Shown here piece by piece: positions 1-12,031 of a stretch of DNA of 64,000 nucleotides. A model generated the notes under the pieces. The model was given only the letters and a program-made list of their open reading frames with translations. It did no database searches and was not told the origin of the DNA. The translations under genes and the position numbers were made by a program. The stretch's first letter is position 1. Every line of letters begins with the position of its first letter. This DNA comes from Anastatus disparis (lineage: Eukaryota; Arthropoda; Insecta; Hymenoptera; Eupelmidae). Location: the NCBI GenBank assembly GCA_017163975.1, contig JAFFSR010000227.1:1302001-1366000 (forward strand). Reading direction: 5' to 3'.

Positions 1-1101
1 CAAACTTTTTCTAAATTAAAAATTCTATAAATTAAATGTACTTTTACATTTAAAAATTTACATTTAATAAAAAAATATTATTTTTACACTTATAAAAATT
101 ATTGTATTTAGAATAGTTTGTGAGAGTGTATGAGTTTAAATAAAAATTAAATAAAAAACTAATAGTAAAAAGTAATTATTAAACTTCAATTATTACTTGA
201 AATCAACTTACGATCTAAGATCAAATGATGAAACAAAATCAAAGGCATGTTAAAAAATAATATCGATTATTTACTTTAAAAAGGCTTTACCGATTTCCGT
301 TATTTCTACATTAAAATTAAACGATCCATCAGATTTGATTATAATCTGCTCGACAGTTTTATTTCCGTTAGAGCGTTTGAAAAAGACCGATAAACGAATT
401 CTTCATTATCAATCACATAATTCAAGCGAAAATTAAAACGATAGAAAATCAAATGATGTGAAAATCTTTAATTCCGAGAAAATGATAACGAGTCAATTTA
501 TAATTTCCTCAATGCGCCACTTCTTTGAAACTATTTTCAGTCACACTATGAGACAGACGTGAAGTCATAATCATATACATCATTTATTACTACATCAAGA
601 GAGAAAGAGAGATTTAAAGACAACGAATTTTTGAGGTAACGTTCAAGCTAAATATTATTTCAATTTAATCAAAGAACATTGTTGCACATGCATGTAATTT
701 AAATTTATTAAGACATTGACAGGAGAAATCTACTTTATCATCATTATGTTTTCATTTAACGAGTTTAATAATCAAAATTGTCCACTTCCGCAATTATTTC
801 ATGTAAATCATATAGTCATTTATATAAAACGTGTTTTATATATTATTTAATACGTTCATATGTGCATTGTTCAAAATTTCTTTACGAAAAACTGTTTCTT
901 ATTTTGATAATTGAATAACAAGGCACTGTCGATAAAATAGGTTTCCCCAAATTTTTCATTTTTTTAATTTGCAGATATTATTATTAGATATTGATTGCAT
1001 TAAAAAATAATATTTTTCATTTTATGATATTTATATTAATATAATTTAAAAATCGTTATTCCCTGGGAGTGTGATAATGAAATAAGCCACGCTTAGATAT
1101 A
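1..1101. other. AT-rich intergenic DNA, no gene seen
   Basis: Very AT-rich sequence with no open frame, splice pattern or protein-like translation that I could support on either strand. Confidence 0.5.
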
Positions 1102-1173
1102 TCCGGTATGGTCTAGTGGCTAGGATACCTGGCTTTCACCCAGGAGGCTCGGGTTCGATTCCCGGTACCGGAA
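1102..1173 (+). tRNA. tRNA-Glu (anticodon UUC)
   Basis: A 72-nt cloverleaf can be drawn by eye. The 7-bp acceptor stem pairs 1102-1108 (TCCGGTA) with 1166-1172 (TACCGGA), and the discriminator A is at 1173. The anticodon stem CCTGG/CCAGG encloses the loop CTTTCAC, with anticodon TTC at 1135-1137. The T arm has a standard GGTTCGATTCC B box and the D arm a normal A box. There is no intron. It decodes GAA/GAG glutamate codons. The perfect stems and the following T-run indicate a live gene rather than a SINE head. Confidence 0.97.
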
Positions 1174-1190
1174 TTTTTTTTTTTTTTTTT
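1174..1190 (+). terminator. RNA polymerase III T-run terminator
   Basis: An uninterrupted run of 17 T begins right after the discriminator base of the tRNA-Glu gene, as expected of a Pol III terminator. Confidence 0.85.
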
Positions 1191-4100
1191 CGTTTAAAAT
1201 ATTATAATATTAATTATATTAATTTTTATCACTTTTTAACATTATTTTTTATAACCTTATAGTAAAGGGTGATTAATATTTTTGATATCTTAACATTATT
1301 GAAAAGTTTAATGTTATCAATAAGATATTCTAAGTTTATAATTTATTAATTAATCCAGAATTGATAATTATATAAATAAATGAATTATATTATTATTGGA
1401 AATTTTATTAAAAGCCAACTTTTCGTTTTTGAATTGTTTTTATAGTTATGATTTTCAAGTTTTAGGAATTTATTACTGAAATTCATTAGTTAAAAGATCA
1501 GTAACTATTGTTGTTTGTATATAATATTTATTAATTTATTAAATAGATAAAATCTGCAGTTTTACCAATATATTATTGTTATTTTAAAAATATAATTACA
1601 AACAAAATTTTGTTTTCCATTCTATAGAGAATGCTAATTTTTATAGATAAAATCGATTGTAATACTGTAATGAACTTCCAAACTTTTAGATGAGCGTGTA
1701 TCAATATCAACTGAGAATTTCGAACAATTATTTATAATAGGGTCAATTAGTTGGTACCTAAACACCAGTTGTAACTGGACAAAATTAGAGATGATTCTTG
1801 AACATTTCATTTTCTTACGCAAGGCCAATCTCCTACATAAAGAATAATTACAATGAAAAATATTAGTTCAATGAATTTTGCATTTAGTGCACTTCCATTA
1901 ATCTAAGAATTTAAAAATTGTCCATTTACGTGTCTTACGGTGTCTATTTACCAGCTGCTTGAATCTAATTTTCTGATTTTCTTATAGTTATATAAATAAA
2001 AAATCTGCCCTATCGTTTATATTCTTTAGATTATCACAAATTTATTTTTTATTCATTGTCCAATTGAAATCGTATGCTTACGGAATCCAAAAAAAATTTT
2101 TACCTTTTAAAACTATACTTACATTCAAACACACACACACATTGTACTTTGTTGAATTCATATACATGTTGGAAACATATTGAAAAAAGGCTCTATTGAT
2201 CTTTACTAGCTAAATCAACTTAATTAGAAAATTACCTAAAATTATTTTAATCATTGTCGTTCCAGAAGTGTACAACTTCTCTTCTCGGAACGGATAAGAA
2301 TAAATTATTTCGATTTTATTTATATTAACAACCTTTTTACATAAACAAAACTTTTTCAAAATTGAGAAAACGAGAAAGCACCAATTATTTTAATTTGTAA
2401 ACTAAATACTTCTTAAAATACAATTAATATTATCAAATATTTTTGGATCAAATAAAAATAATTAGCACATAATCAAAATTGCATAGGAGACTTTTTACTG
2501 AGATGCTAAATATTCACTTTTATAAAAAGACATTGAATAAAATAGAAAATACTAATAATCTGATATATATATATATATATATATACATCATCATTAGATT
2601 GCGGATTTGTAGATCTATTTAACAAATATAATCAGTAAAATAAAAATGCGAAACTTTAAGAAAAATGATTGATAGTGCAAGCTGTTTTTGAAAATACAAT
2701 ATTTGTAAATTATTATCACATGCTATTAATATATCTATATAGGTGTACTGGGTAATTCCCTCTCTATTGCCTCTTACGAATATTTAAAAATTTAAACATT
2801 TTCTATCAATGTTGTCTTCATAATACTGCAGCTTGGCAATTTTACATTTTCGGATGTGCAAACACTCTATATTATTTTGATTCTAATCATTCCATCACTT
2901 ATTATGTCAATTTTATTCGAGGCTAGTTACGTTGAATATAACAGGAGAGCATGAAAAGGTAGAGGAACTTTCTCATTGCCTATTGGATTTTTAATGCACT
3001 TATGTTCTTCCTCTCTGGATGAACATTTAGGCATGGTAGTACAACTGGTGGTGTATTGGTAGGCGTCTTTACAATTATACACCTGTAGCACATATGCACT
3101 TGTTATATTTATTTGCTTACCTCCCTCTCCAAATATTGAACTCTAGTGTTAAGGATTTGATTTTTTTCTAAAACAGGTTCTCAGTAATCAATGATGACGG
3201 TTAGAATTATCATCTAATTTATTTTGACGCCTATCTCACTTTTTAATTAAAATATTCTTTCTTGTTTTTATGCTTTCACGTATAATTTTAGTGTGTTTCG
3301 CAATGAAATTATCATTAGTTTTCACTCATTATTTTCAGAAAAAAAATTTTTCCATTTTAACTTAAAAATTTTTATTTATATTTTAAAATTTCATAATTTT
3401 TAACCATAAATAAAATTTGAGTCAGTTATTTTTGCATAACAAATATTTTAACTGAATTTGTAAAAGGATATTTTACCTGGTATGTATATTTTTTATTTCA
3501 TTTTTAACTGTTAATTATACAAAAGATTAGACTTATGATCCTATTACTTATTATCATTTTTTGAATGTTTTTTTTATAGTTCGTAATTGTAATATGAAGG
3601 CAGTTAAACCTTCGAAATTTGGTTAATTAAATTAAAAATTATGGCTTAAATTTGAATTTTTTTACGATGGTTCAAATTTTTATCAAACTATTTTAATAAC
3701 AAAGAATATGTAATAATATATAATAAAAAAGATATTTTTTATTTTATTTCAATATTAATAGCAATTGCTATTGCAAAAAATTAATAATTAGTAAAAATTA
3801 TAAATTGAAAAGATTGTAGTTGGCAGATGTATACGAACAGAAATTTCGTTTACTGTAAATCATATGTGCGCTCAAAAAAAAAGATAATTCCTTTGTTATA
3901 GCATCAAAGTCATAATTCATTTAGTTGCTACAGTTACAAGTTTTGGTCATTACATAAAAATATTTAGTTACTAGATATAATAACTGAAGCTTTTAAACGT
4001 GAATTGTGATAAGTAAATTTTTATTTTTAATGTTATAATACAAAAAATTTTAATAAATCGAATGGGGTACATATGTAATAAAATAAGATTAATGTGTATG

Positions 4101-4243
4101 AGTTTTGTCTTTTTTTGTTTTTAATTTATAAATTAATCAAATATTTAAATCAAAGTTTGAACTAAGTAATATTGACTTTGAAAATTATAACTAAATCTTG
4201 GATGTTGTAACATCCAATCTCTTATTTTAGCTTTCATAATTAA
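1191..4243. other. AT-rich intergenic DNA with a (TA)n microsatellite
   Basis: I see no gene here. The only clear structure is a (TA)n tract at about 2563-2585. The short minus-strand frame at 1634-1828 has no protein-like features and I treat it as chance. Confidence 0.45.
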
Positions 4244-4266
4244 AGATTAGATTAGATTAGATTAGA
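4244..4266 (-). repeat. Pentanucleotide 3' tail of the LINE
   Basis: About four GATTA units (plus strand; TAATC on the element strand) form the junction between the LINE 3'UTR and host DNA. Microsatellite-like tails instead of poly(A) are known from CR1, I and related LINE groups. Confidence 0.6.
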
Positions 4267-4779
4267 TATTGTTTATTTTGTATTATAATTACAAAAAAGC
4301 GTGAAAAATTACAAATAAAGTTGAAAAAATACATAAAAATACTTTAAATAGCCTTGTACATATAAAATCAAAATAGTACAATATGATATCACAGTCATAA
4401 AACATAATAGAGATAGTAATACTGTAATAGTAAGTCAATAAATTAAATAAAAGCGATATCACAGATAACACGAATAAATACATGCAAAAAGTATAAATAA
4501 TATAGTTAAAAATCAGTCTCAATATCTATCAGTCAAAATAATTACATAAAATCAAGCGTGTAAAGAGCGCAGTCGAAATATCAGCAGTATACAGTAAGTT
4601 AAAATCACAGCAAGTTGAATGTACAGTAATATACAAGTCAATCTGATAAAAATATAATCATTCACTCTATGCACACACATCCTACATACACGCCAATAAA
4701 TACAATCATGCCTTAAATCTATAAAGGGTACATCACATAATAAATTAACACATATGATATAGTCCGAAAATAATACTGT

Positions 4780-7648
4780 TTAATCGAGGTCGAGTAAAAA
4801 CCTCCTCAGAGCGGCTTTAAACCTGCCGATTGATGGAAGATTTTTAATATCAGCAGGTAGGGAGTTCCAAAAATGCGCACCTTGAACTTGAAAGGAATTT
4901 CTTCCAGTCTCAGTGCGCATGAAGGGCACCGCAAGATCTTTAATCTCACCCCTAGTGGTCGCTCTGGGTATATATCTAGTGAAGAGACCCACTAGATATT
5001 CGGGAGTATTCATACGTACGATTTTGTACATAAGTACAGCCATAAAATACTGTCTCCTCGAATCAGTACGTAGCCAACCCAAAGCATGTCTATGGGGAGA
5101 GATGTGATCACCCATTCTCACGCCTAATACATATCTCACACATGAATTTTGCATTGTCTGTAGCCGTCTTCGTAACTCCTGCGAAGCATCGAGCAAAACC
5201 ACTGAGCAATAATCAAGATGTGGAAACAGCAGGGCGGTTGCGAGCTGCTTACGCAGAGCCTCAGTGGTGTACCGACGGAAAAACCGCAGGCTATAAATCA
5301 CTCTATTGAATTTTTTAGTCAGCATATTAATATGCGGTTCCCACGACAGTTTAGAGTCGAGTACAACACCAAGGCTCGTAACGGTGTCAGAGAAAGGAAT
5401 ACCGATACCGCTCCCCAGGTCAATCGTCCTTGGCTCACCCGAATAAAAATTTTTAATAAAACGATTACTTCCAAAGACGATCGCCTTTGTTTTACTAGCA
5501 TTCAAAGTGAGAGAAACACCAGCAGCCCACCCCGACACCGCCCTGGCCGCCCTCTGTAAAATACGAATCCCCTCGTCCACATCATCATAAGGGACCTGTG
5601 TATAAATTTGAAGATCATCCGCATACAGCAGATGCCCGACGCAACCAGAGTCCAGTGCGTCACGTACGTCATTTATGTAAAGGCAAAACAACAGAGGCCC
5701 CAGCACCGAACCCTGAGGTACTCCTAGATTGGTTGTTAGCCAATTCGATTCCTCCTTCAAATGTGTGGAAACCATTTGTTTCCTACCTGATAAATAGGAG
5801 TTAATCCATCCGAGTGCGGCCCTGGAGAACCCCATCGATCTAAGCCTCGCAAGAAGTTTGGAGGGAGAGATCGTGTCGAATGCCTTACTAAAGTCAAAAA
5901 GTAGCAGTAACGTGACAAGTTTCCTGTCTAGACCTGACCTTATATCGTCCGTAAGCTTAAGTACAGCAGTCTGCGTAGAATGGTTTTTCCTGAAGCCCGT
6001 CTGCATAGGATCGAGCAATTTTTTGGATGTAATGTACTCCTGCAGTTGGTCATGGGCGATCTTCTCAAGAACCTTTGAAAGAAAACATAAGATGGCTATA
6101 GGCCTAAAATCTTTTGGTTGCTTAGGTGCAGCACACTTTTTCAATGGTATAATACGTGCTTGCTTCCAACGGCAAGGGAAGACCCCCCGTGCAAAAGAGG
6201 AGTTGAACAGAGTCACAAGATGTTCACCAATAAATGGTAAAGCTTTAACTATCACGCTTTGCGGAATGCCATCCTCACCACAAGCCTGTGAGGAAAAATG
6301 TGAAATTGCAAGAACAACATCATTAAAACTAATTGGTTTAAAGGTAAACCCACTTTCATTGCATTGAGAAAGAATTCTCAATCGCTCTTCACTATCCTCC
6401 TGCGGCGAGACTGACACCCCAGCAAAGTGCGCATTAAGCTCATCCGGAGTGAATCCATTCAAATCCCCTTGAGGTCCGGATAGCAGTCCCAGGTCTCTCA
6501 ACTCCTTCCAGACATTACCACCCGCAAGAGCATCAAACAGTCTATTGTGAATATAAGCAGTCTTAGCATGGTCCGTGCGTTCGTCTACCACCCTACGCAA
6601 CCGCAGAAATTCAAGGAGATACTGCTTGTCCTCTGTCCGTTTGTATCTACGATATGTAGCATCTCTCTTACGCCGCATCCGTGACAATTCTTCATCTACC
6701 CATGGAAACTTATTCTTATTAGGCTTGAGCGCTTTCAACGGCGCCAAATTCTCGATTGCAGCAGTGAGATTGTCACAGAGGCAACCAAGTGCAGATTCAG
6801 GGTCAACCGCGTCAGTCATAAGCGGCGACCAATCACAGCCGGCAAGTTTCTCTCCCAATGCAGTTGGACAAATATTTTTATAGTTCCTATACATGATAGG
6901 TTTTTGATCAAAAGTTATAGTGTTGCAAGGCAAACAGACGTCAATTAAATTATGCCGACTGTGAAAGCTCGCCGGTAGGTTCCGTGCATCAAGCACCACG
7001 TCGTTGTCATCAACAAAGATCAGGTCAATCCACGTGTGAGACGTAGGAGTATGATGCGTAGCACCGTGCTGGACCAACTGTAACGAAAGCTCAGCCGACA
7101 GCTTACTAAGAAACTTAGCATCACTGCTCTCTTTAAGGAGATCGGCATTCAAGTCCCCCATTATAATTTTATGGGAATAGTCCGAACAAAAATTTCTCAA
7201 ATCAATCAACAAATTAGAGTTTCTAGTAAACGAAACAGCAGGAGGACGATAAATGACAGAAACCAGCACGGGCTCGGAGCCGCCAACTTGCACAGAACAG
7301 AAAATATATTCAGGCACCTCCGGCTTACCGCTACTATTACTAGTTTGCGTTTCCGAAGTGGCCAAAATAGTGCATTTTAGATTATCCTTAATATACAAGG
7401 CAACTCCTCCACCACGCAAGTTTCTGTCCTGTCTAAACACTTTGTACCCCCGACTCGAATGACGTCATCCGATACAGACGGACCCAGCCAGGTCTCAGCA
7501 ACTCCAAATATGTCGTAAGAATGATAGCCACTTAAAAGTTCACGCACCTGCCCAATATGAGCTCTCAAAGAGGTCACATTCAGAAAGCACGCGCGCAGTT
7601 CACCCCCTCCTCCCTATTCGACTCTCCGAAGAGGACCAGCGCAGTCAT
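4780..7648 (-). pseudogene. LINE ORF2: endonuclease-reverse transcriptase, frameshifted
   Basis: ORF2 starts at an ATG (7648-7646) overlapping the ORF1 stop as ATGA. The first part of the endonuclease (FLNVTSLRAHIG, AETWLG) reads to about 7446. There a one-base change in a G-run shifts the frame, and an 886-codon frame then runs uninterrupted to the TAA at 4780. In that frame the endonuclease has GGGVALYIK (11-19) and GDLNAD (95-100), and the usual SDH motif reads SRHN (161-164), so the catalytic Asp is missing. RT motifs follow: FRPIAI, FDFSKAFD (515-522), GVPQGSVLGPLLF (573-585) and YADD (606-609), then a C-terminal extension. The RT looks intact but the whole ORF is not translatable without a frame change. 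The frameshift and lost Asp suggest this copy no longer moves on its own. Confidence 0.9.
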
Positions 7649-9507
7649 TGGGGAGAGGCTCTATCTAAGGATATTGCATGATTTTTAATTAATTCCTGAT
7701 CCGAGCTCATCCCACTATTATGAGGTTTACATTTATCATTATCAGTAGTTCCATTATTTGTTAGAGCTTCATCGTGTTTCTCAAAATCAGTTACTTTAAC
7801 ATTTTTCTGTACAATACATTTAGATTTATCTAATATTTCATTCAAATCATGTTCACTTTCAAATTTGTGCGCTCTCTCCCCTCTCTCCCTCCTCACCATA
7901 AATTTACCACCTCTATGCCAAACAAACTTGCAACCTTTTCCTTTAGCATACTTTTTAAGATTTTTAAATTTAATATATTTATCTTTTTCAAGATACTCAT
8001 TTATATATATTTGAGAATGGTGCTTGGTGGTAGAAAAACTGCCGAGGAGGGAGGGATCCAGATCCGCTGTCGAAAAACCCGTTAATCTACGCCTAGCCAT
8101 AAATACCTTCTGCGCCAAGTCATCTCCAGAAAGTCTAACCAACAATGAGAACGCAATACTCGGACCGCCAACGATCTCAGGCCCAGCAGACATCCTGCCC
8201 TTATTTTTATTTTCAGAATTAGAGATCTCAGTAACAGATACAATATTTGAACGTTCAAAAGTCGGAAGTATGGTTCCCAGAACAGCGCAAGCATAATCCT
8301 CCAGCCCAACATTAGCCGCAGAGCAGTCCAGTCCGCTGGATATCACCAAGACACTATTCCCAGAACCACACCTCTTCACAGTATGGCAGGATGCCTCTCC
8401 GCTACTATCTGTATGTGCTTTTACTAATTGTTCATCGTTTGAATCAACAGGTGCTTCAGTGCATGTGTTAAGAGAGCTACTATCTTTACGTTCAAATGAT
8501 TGTGTTATATTCGAATTTACAGGCATATCAGTGTTGGTGTTGGTGTTGATTAAGTGTTCGTCCTGGGCCGTGAGATCACTAACGGTCTGCACCACCTCAG
8601 CCACCCCGGTCATAAGTTGAGAAAAGTTGCTGTCCACTCCTTTGAATTCATTACCTAAAAATGCTTGCATATTATTAAAATTAGTCGTGAGAGATTTGAA
8701 AAACTTTTCATACATGCCATTTAGAGCAGACAACAACTCCTTCTCTAAAGTACCTATCATACCCCTGAGTTTACGATTCTCCTCTAGCAGCTGCGTCTGC
8801 CCAGCATGTAAATTCTTAATAATTTCATTTTGACTCTCCATTTTAGTCACGATATCCTGCAGACCCTTGTCAGTATTTATAATATGGCTCTCAAGAGCCG
8901 GAAGTCGATTAAGATCATTTTGAATCAGATCGAGCCTGCAGGATAGCGCGCTCTCCAAAGCAGACACAGCTGCCTTTACTGAGGAAGAATCAGCTCCATC
9001 ATTACTCTGCTGAAGACCACCATTTTTACCCCTACTAATATTGTTATCCGGGGTGACCAATGCAGCACCACCTCTAAATTTTTCATTAATTAAATTGATA
9101 CTTATGCTATGTTCCCCTCCAGCTACCGCAGAACAGCGCGAATTGGTCCTCTTCTTAATCACAGAGTGATCTTGAGCTTTCTTAATCGGTGCGACAGGTG
9201 AGCATCCTCGTGATGGAGTAGAAGCAACGATAGGCCGGGCTATAGGAGCACCTCGCATAGTGGCACCGCGTGGTTCAGCGCCAGTGCCAGAGAGTGGGGC
9301 AGTGGGAGAAGCGATAGGTCGGCCAGCTATACATTTCTCACAATCATATTTCGGATTACCATCGTTATCATGAGGCACGCGCTTCATACATTTTACATGG
9401 CAGCGCTGCCGGCATGTAAAACACTGCATTAATTTTTTCGACCCTCTTATATTATCAGCGGGAAAACCGCAGATGGCGCAGCAGTTCTTGATGGTAATTT
9501 GTGACAT
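7645..9507 (-). CDS. LINE ORF1 protein with PHD-like finger, coiled coil and FP-type domain
   Basis: An intact 620-codon frame. Residues 10-59 form a C4HC3 cluster (C10, C13, C29, C32, H37, C40, C56, C59), as in PHD fingers found in ORF1 of several CR1/L2-type LINEs. Residues 60-175 are Pro/Ser/Gly-rich and likely disordered. About 175-265 is rich in heptad-like Leu/Ile positions (LLEENRKLRG) and is probably a coiled coil for trimerisation. About 455-560 (IYINEYLEKD, FVWHRGGKFMVRR) resembles the C-terminal domain of baculovirus FP protein that is common in insect LINE ORF1s. The expected role is binding element RNA and forming the RNP. The stop TGA overlaps the ORF2 start (ATGA), so ORF2 may depend on termination-reinitiation. 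Domain names rest on motif recognition, not a search. Confidence 0.85.
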   Translation of the reverse strand: MSQITIKNCCAICGFPADNIRGSKKLMQCFTCRQRCHVKCMKRVPHDNDGNPKYDCEKCIAGRPIASPTAPLSGTGAEPRGATMRGAPIARPIVASTPSRGCSPVAPIKKAQDHSVIKKRTNSRCSAVAGGEHSISINLINEKFRGGAALVTPDNNISRGKNGGLQQSNDGADSSSVKAAVSALESALSCRLDLIQNDLNRLPALESHIINTDKGLQDIVTKMESQNEIIKNLHAGQTQLLEENRKLRGMIGTLEKELLSALNGMYEKFFKSLTTNFNNMQAFLGNEFKGVDSNFSQLMTGVAEVVQTVSDLTAQDEHLINTNTNTDMPVNSNITQSFERKDSSSLNTCTEAPVDSNDEQLVKAHTDSSGEASCHTVKRCGSGNSVLVISSGLDCSAANVGLEDYACAVLGTILPTFERSNIVSVTEISNSENKNKGRMSAGPEIVGGPSIAFSLLVRLSGDDLAQKVFMARRRLTGFSTADLDPSLLGSFSTTKHHSQIYINEYLEKDKYIKFKNLKKYAKGKGCKFVWHRGGKFMVRRERGERAHKFESEHDLNEILDKSKCIVQKNVKVTDFEKHDEALTNNGTTDNDKCKPHNSGMSSDQELIKNHAISLDRASPQ

Positions 9508-10320
9508 GGTTTAAGCTGTATAAGATGTCAAGAGAGGTGAGAGAATAAATGTAATAGAAAAGAAATAAAAGATAGCAGCAAGAGCAGCGTCAGAGAAATA
9601 AAAATAGCAATAAAAGCAAAACAAAAATAAAGATGGCCTGTGAAACTCCCCGCCCTTGAGTATATCACATTTAAAATTAAATATAAAAGAAATAAGTTAT
9701 ATATTAAAAGAAAAGCAGCATAATAAGCTGTTTAAAATTCGCGCGTCAAATATATAAAATCAAAAGGCCAGATGGAAACGCGCCTTAAGTATGTTAATTA
9801 CCTGTCACTTATCCATAGAGTAGATAAGACAGTAAACAAGGTAACCCATAGGTGGAGCCACTAATGACGCACTTAAAAGATTCACCTAAGAGATAGTAAA
9901 TTTGGCGCCAAAATTATTGTAGGTTATGTAGCAAATGCATAACCTATATGCAATACATGCATAAACCATAAAGATGCAACTGCATCCCCCCACTGCACCA
10001 CCACTCAACACCCCACTTCACAGGCAAAACAACAAACTAGCAATGCTCCAGCCATTCCGCAACCGTCAGCAACAGCAGCACAAGCAACAAAAAATGACAA
10101 TGCTGGTAGAGTATTGCACGAAGACAGAAAAACGTCCAGGGTCCGAGAGATGCAGATGCACAGGTGCAAGCAAGTCAAGCCAAGCCTTGAGGACCCCCAG
10201 CTGGACGATTCTCTGTAAAAAGATTCACTCGACAGAGTGAAATAAAAAGTATTAAAAGACAAAAAGACAGAGCCGAAGCAGCGTGTCAGTGAATACTTAC
10301 AGGCGGAGAGGGGAGAGGAA
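9508..10320 (-). promoter_or_regulatory. LINE 5'UTR with probable internal promoter
   Basis: This is the stretch between the ORF1 start codon and the edge of the GC-richer block near 10320. It is rich in short A/G and CAA runs and has no frame that I trust; the opposing small frames at 9974-10262 look like chance. LINE 5'UTRs normally contain an internal Pol II promoter, but I cannot point to its motifs here. Confidence 0.45.
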
Positions 10321-11135
10321 AGATAATATATTAAAATTGGTTTACAAAGTTTTTTTATTAATTAGTAAATTTAATTTATTGCATTATTTTTGTTTGTTAG
10401 CAAATATCAATGTATGATCATCGGATTCAAAATTACCGTCTTCTGTTTCTTTTTGATCAGCATTATTTAGTATAGAAAACATATTTAAAAAAAATAATTG
10501 TTGAGATGATTACTGATTAATCTTTTTGAAATAAAAAAACGGTAAATGACGCCCGATTATCATTTACCCGCGTAAATTATCAACTATTATAGTATAATTT
10601 CTCGCATAGTAATTAGAAATTGTTATTGCAGGTATTTTGCGTACGTATGTTAGCTAAATTTGGGAATATATTTGTAACAGAGTACCAAACCTTGTCCTGC
10701 AGAATATTTGCAAATCCCGGTACTTTTAAAAGTCACTTTGTGTATCTTTGTGAAAATTGAAGGGATGTCTTTCATTTATTTTGGACAGATATAATAATAG
10801 ATAAAAAAAAGATAAATTTTATAATTATATATTTTACGTATTTATAAATAAAAAATGGATAAAAATTAAAAAAAAAACAATAGTCATAAAATTTCATGAG
10901 CAGTATGTGCACATATTTTAACGGTTATACTGATTTCTATAATTAAAATATATACTTCGCGAAAAAACTGGATCTCAAACTCTTATCTAAACATAAAATA
11001 TACAATACACAAAAAATTCATACTAATATATAATAAAATAAATTAAAACAAAGAAATTATCTATTCTTATAAAGTAACCTCGTATAAAAATTTAGGTTAC
11101 TTATTTAGTTGAAAAATTCAGGTTAATTACTTAAT
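10321..11135. other. AT-rich spacer, nothing recognised
   Basis: Host-like AT-rich DNA between the LINE 5' edge and the next foldback element. No coding or RNA signal seen. Confidence 0.45.
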
Positions 11136-12031
11136 AGTACATTACGATACAAGTGACCTAAGTGGCACTTTATTACACGGCCGGAGTTATCGCCCGAGCG
11201 CAGCGAGGGCGATAACGTAGTGCCGTGTAATAAAGTTTCACTAAGGTCACGAGTATCGTATACTATTTTGTAGCACGTGGGACATAAATCCGCCAAATTA
11301 AATCTGTACTCTTCAAAATCAGTAATAAACAAAAGCTATGCACTCCACGAATTATAATTCAAAAAATAAAAGCGAAAACTATAAAAACCAAACACTACGC
11401 ATCCTGTGAATGATAAATCGAAAAAAGAAAAGAAAACTATAAATAAACTAAAACTAAACACTCCATGAATGATAGATCGAAAAAAAAAAAAAGAATATAA
11501 TTTCAAAAAATATACTCAAAATGTGTAATAATAATTAATTTTTATCAATATTATTGATATTATGTGAAATTGTTTGTTAAAATCATCTTCTATGAAGTCA
11601 TAAATTGAAATTTTGTTTCACGTATGAATTAGCGTCGTAGGAGCGGTGAGGAGGTAACATGTTTAGTATAGCAATAGCAATCGTGTGTAGTAATAGGGGG
11701 TTCCCCGTAGCATTTTATAATACAACGCTGAAATGACTATACCTCTTCGCTTTACATGTTACGCTACTATCAATTTTAGTTTTACTCGTATCTTACTTGC
11801 TTATAATTGTTATTTAATTTGAAGAATGTTAATGTAAAAGAGTTTCAATATACTACAGCTTATTGTTATTTATGAAAATACTTTAAAAAATAATTTACAT
11901 ATAAAATTATTTCTTATTATATACGTACGTTACCTAAGTAAATTCATTATTGTACCGTGTAAAAAAGTGCCACCTAGGTAACAGAAAAGTGTTACCTAAG
12001 TGCGGATTTAGGTCCCGCAGTGCTATAAAAT
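11136..12031. mobile_element. Foldback/TIR element, family 1, copy 1
   Basis: The left part is a foldback (11143-11260): about 52-bp arms starting TACGATAC and ending GTATCGTA around the loop GAGCGCAGCGA. Next to it is a terminal-inverted-repeat unit from 11271 (TAGCAC then ATAAATCCGC) to 12025 (GCGGATTTA then GTGCTA), 755 bp. Near the right end, 11950-11990 again carries arm-like sequence (CCGTGTAAAAAAGTGCCACC). The interior is AT-rich and non-coding. A second copy with the same arrangement lies at 55920-57262 and a short relative at 35896-36191. This is a non-autonomous, MITE-like family; I cannot assign a superfamily because no clean target duplication is visible. Confidence 0.7.

Larger units (their letters stand above)
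4244..10320 (-). mobile_element. Nearly full-length non-LTR retrotransposon (CR1/Jockey-like LINE)
   Basis: About 6.1 kb on the minus strand, standing out as a GC-richer block in AT-rich DNA. In element order it has a 5'UTR (about 10320-9508), ORF1 (9507-7645), ORF2 (7648-4780), a 3'UTR, and a short tandem tail of GATTA units read on the plus strand (4244-4266). ORF1 has a PHD-like finger plus a domain like that of baculovirus FP protein. ORF2 has an AP-type endonuclease and an RT with a YADD active site. This order is typical of CR1/Jockey-group elements; I cannot place the clade more exactly without a tree. AAAGAT occurs at both outer edges (4242-4247 and about 10318-10323) and may be a short target duplication, but that is weak. 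Only one frameshift in ORF2 suggests a fairly recent insertion. Confidence 0.9.

Noticed and set aside
4913..7462. Plus-strand frames overlapping the LINE
   Set aside because: They are shadows of the minus-strand ORF2, with no family resemblance of their own.
8082..8312. Second minus-strand frame within LINE ORF1
   Set aside because: It lies fully inside the intact 620-codon ORF1 in another frame and has no recognisable domain.
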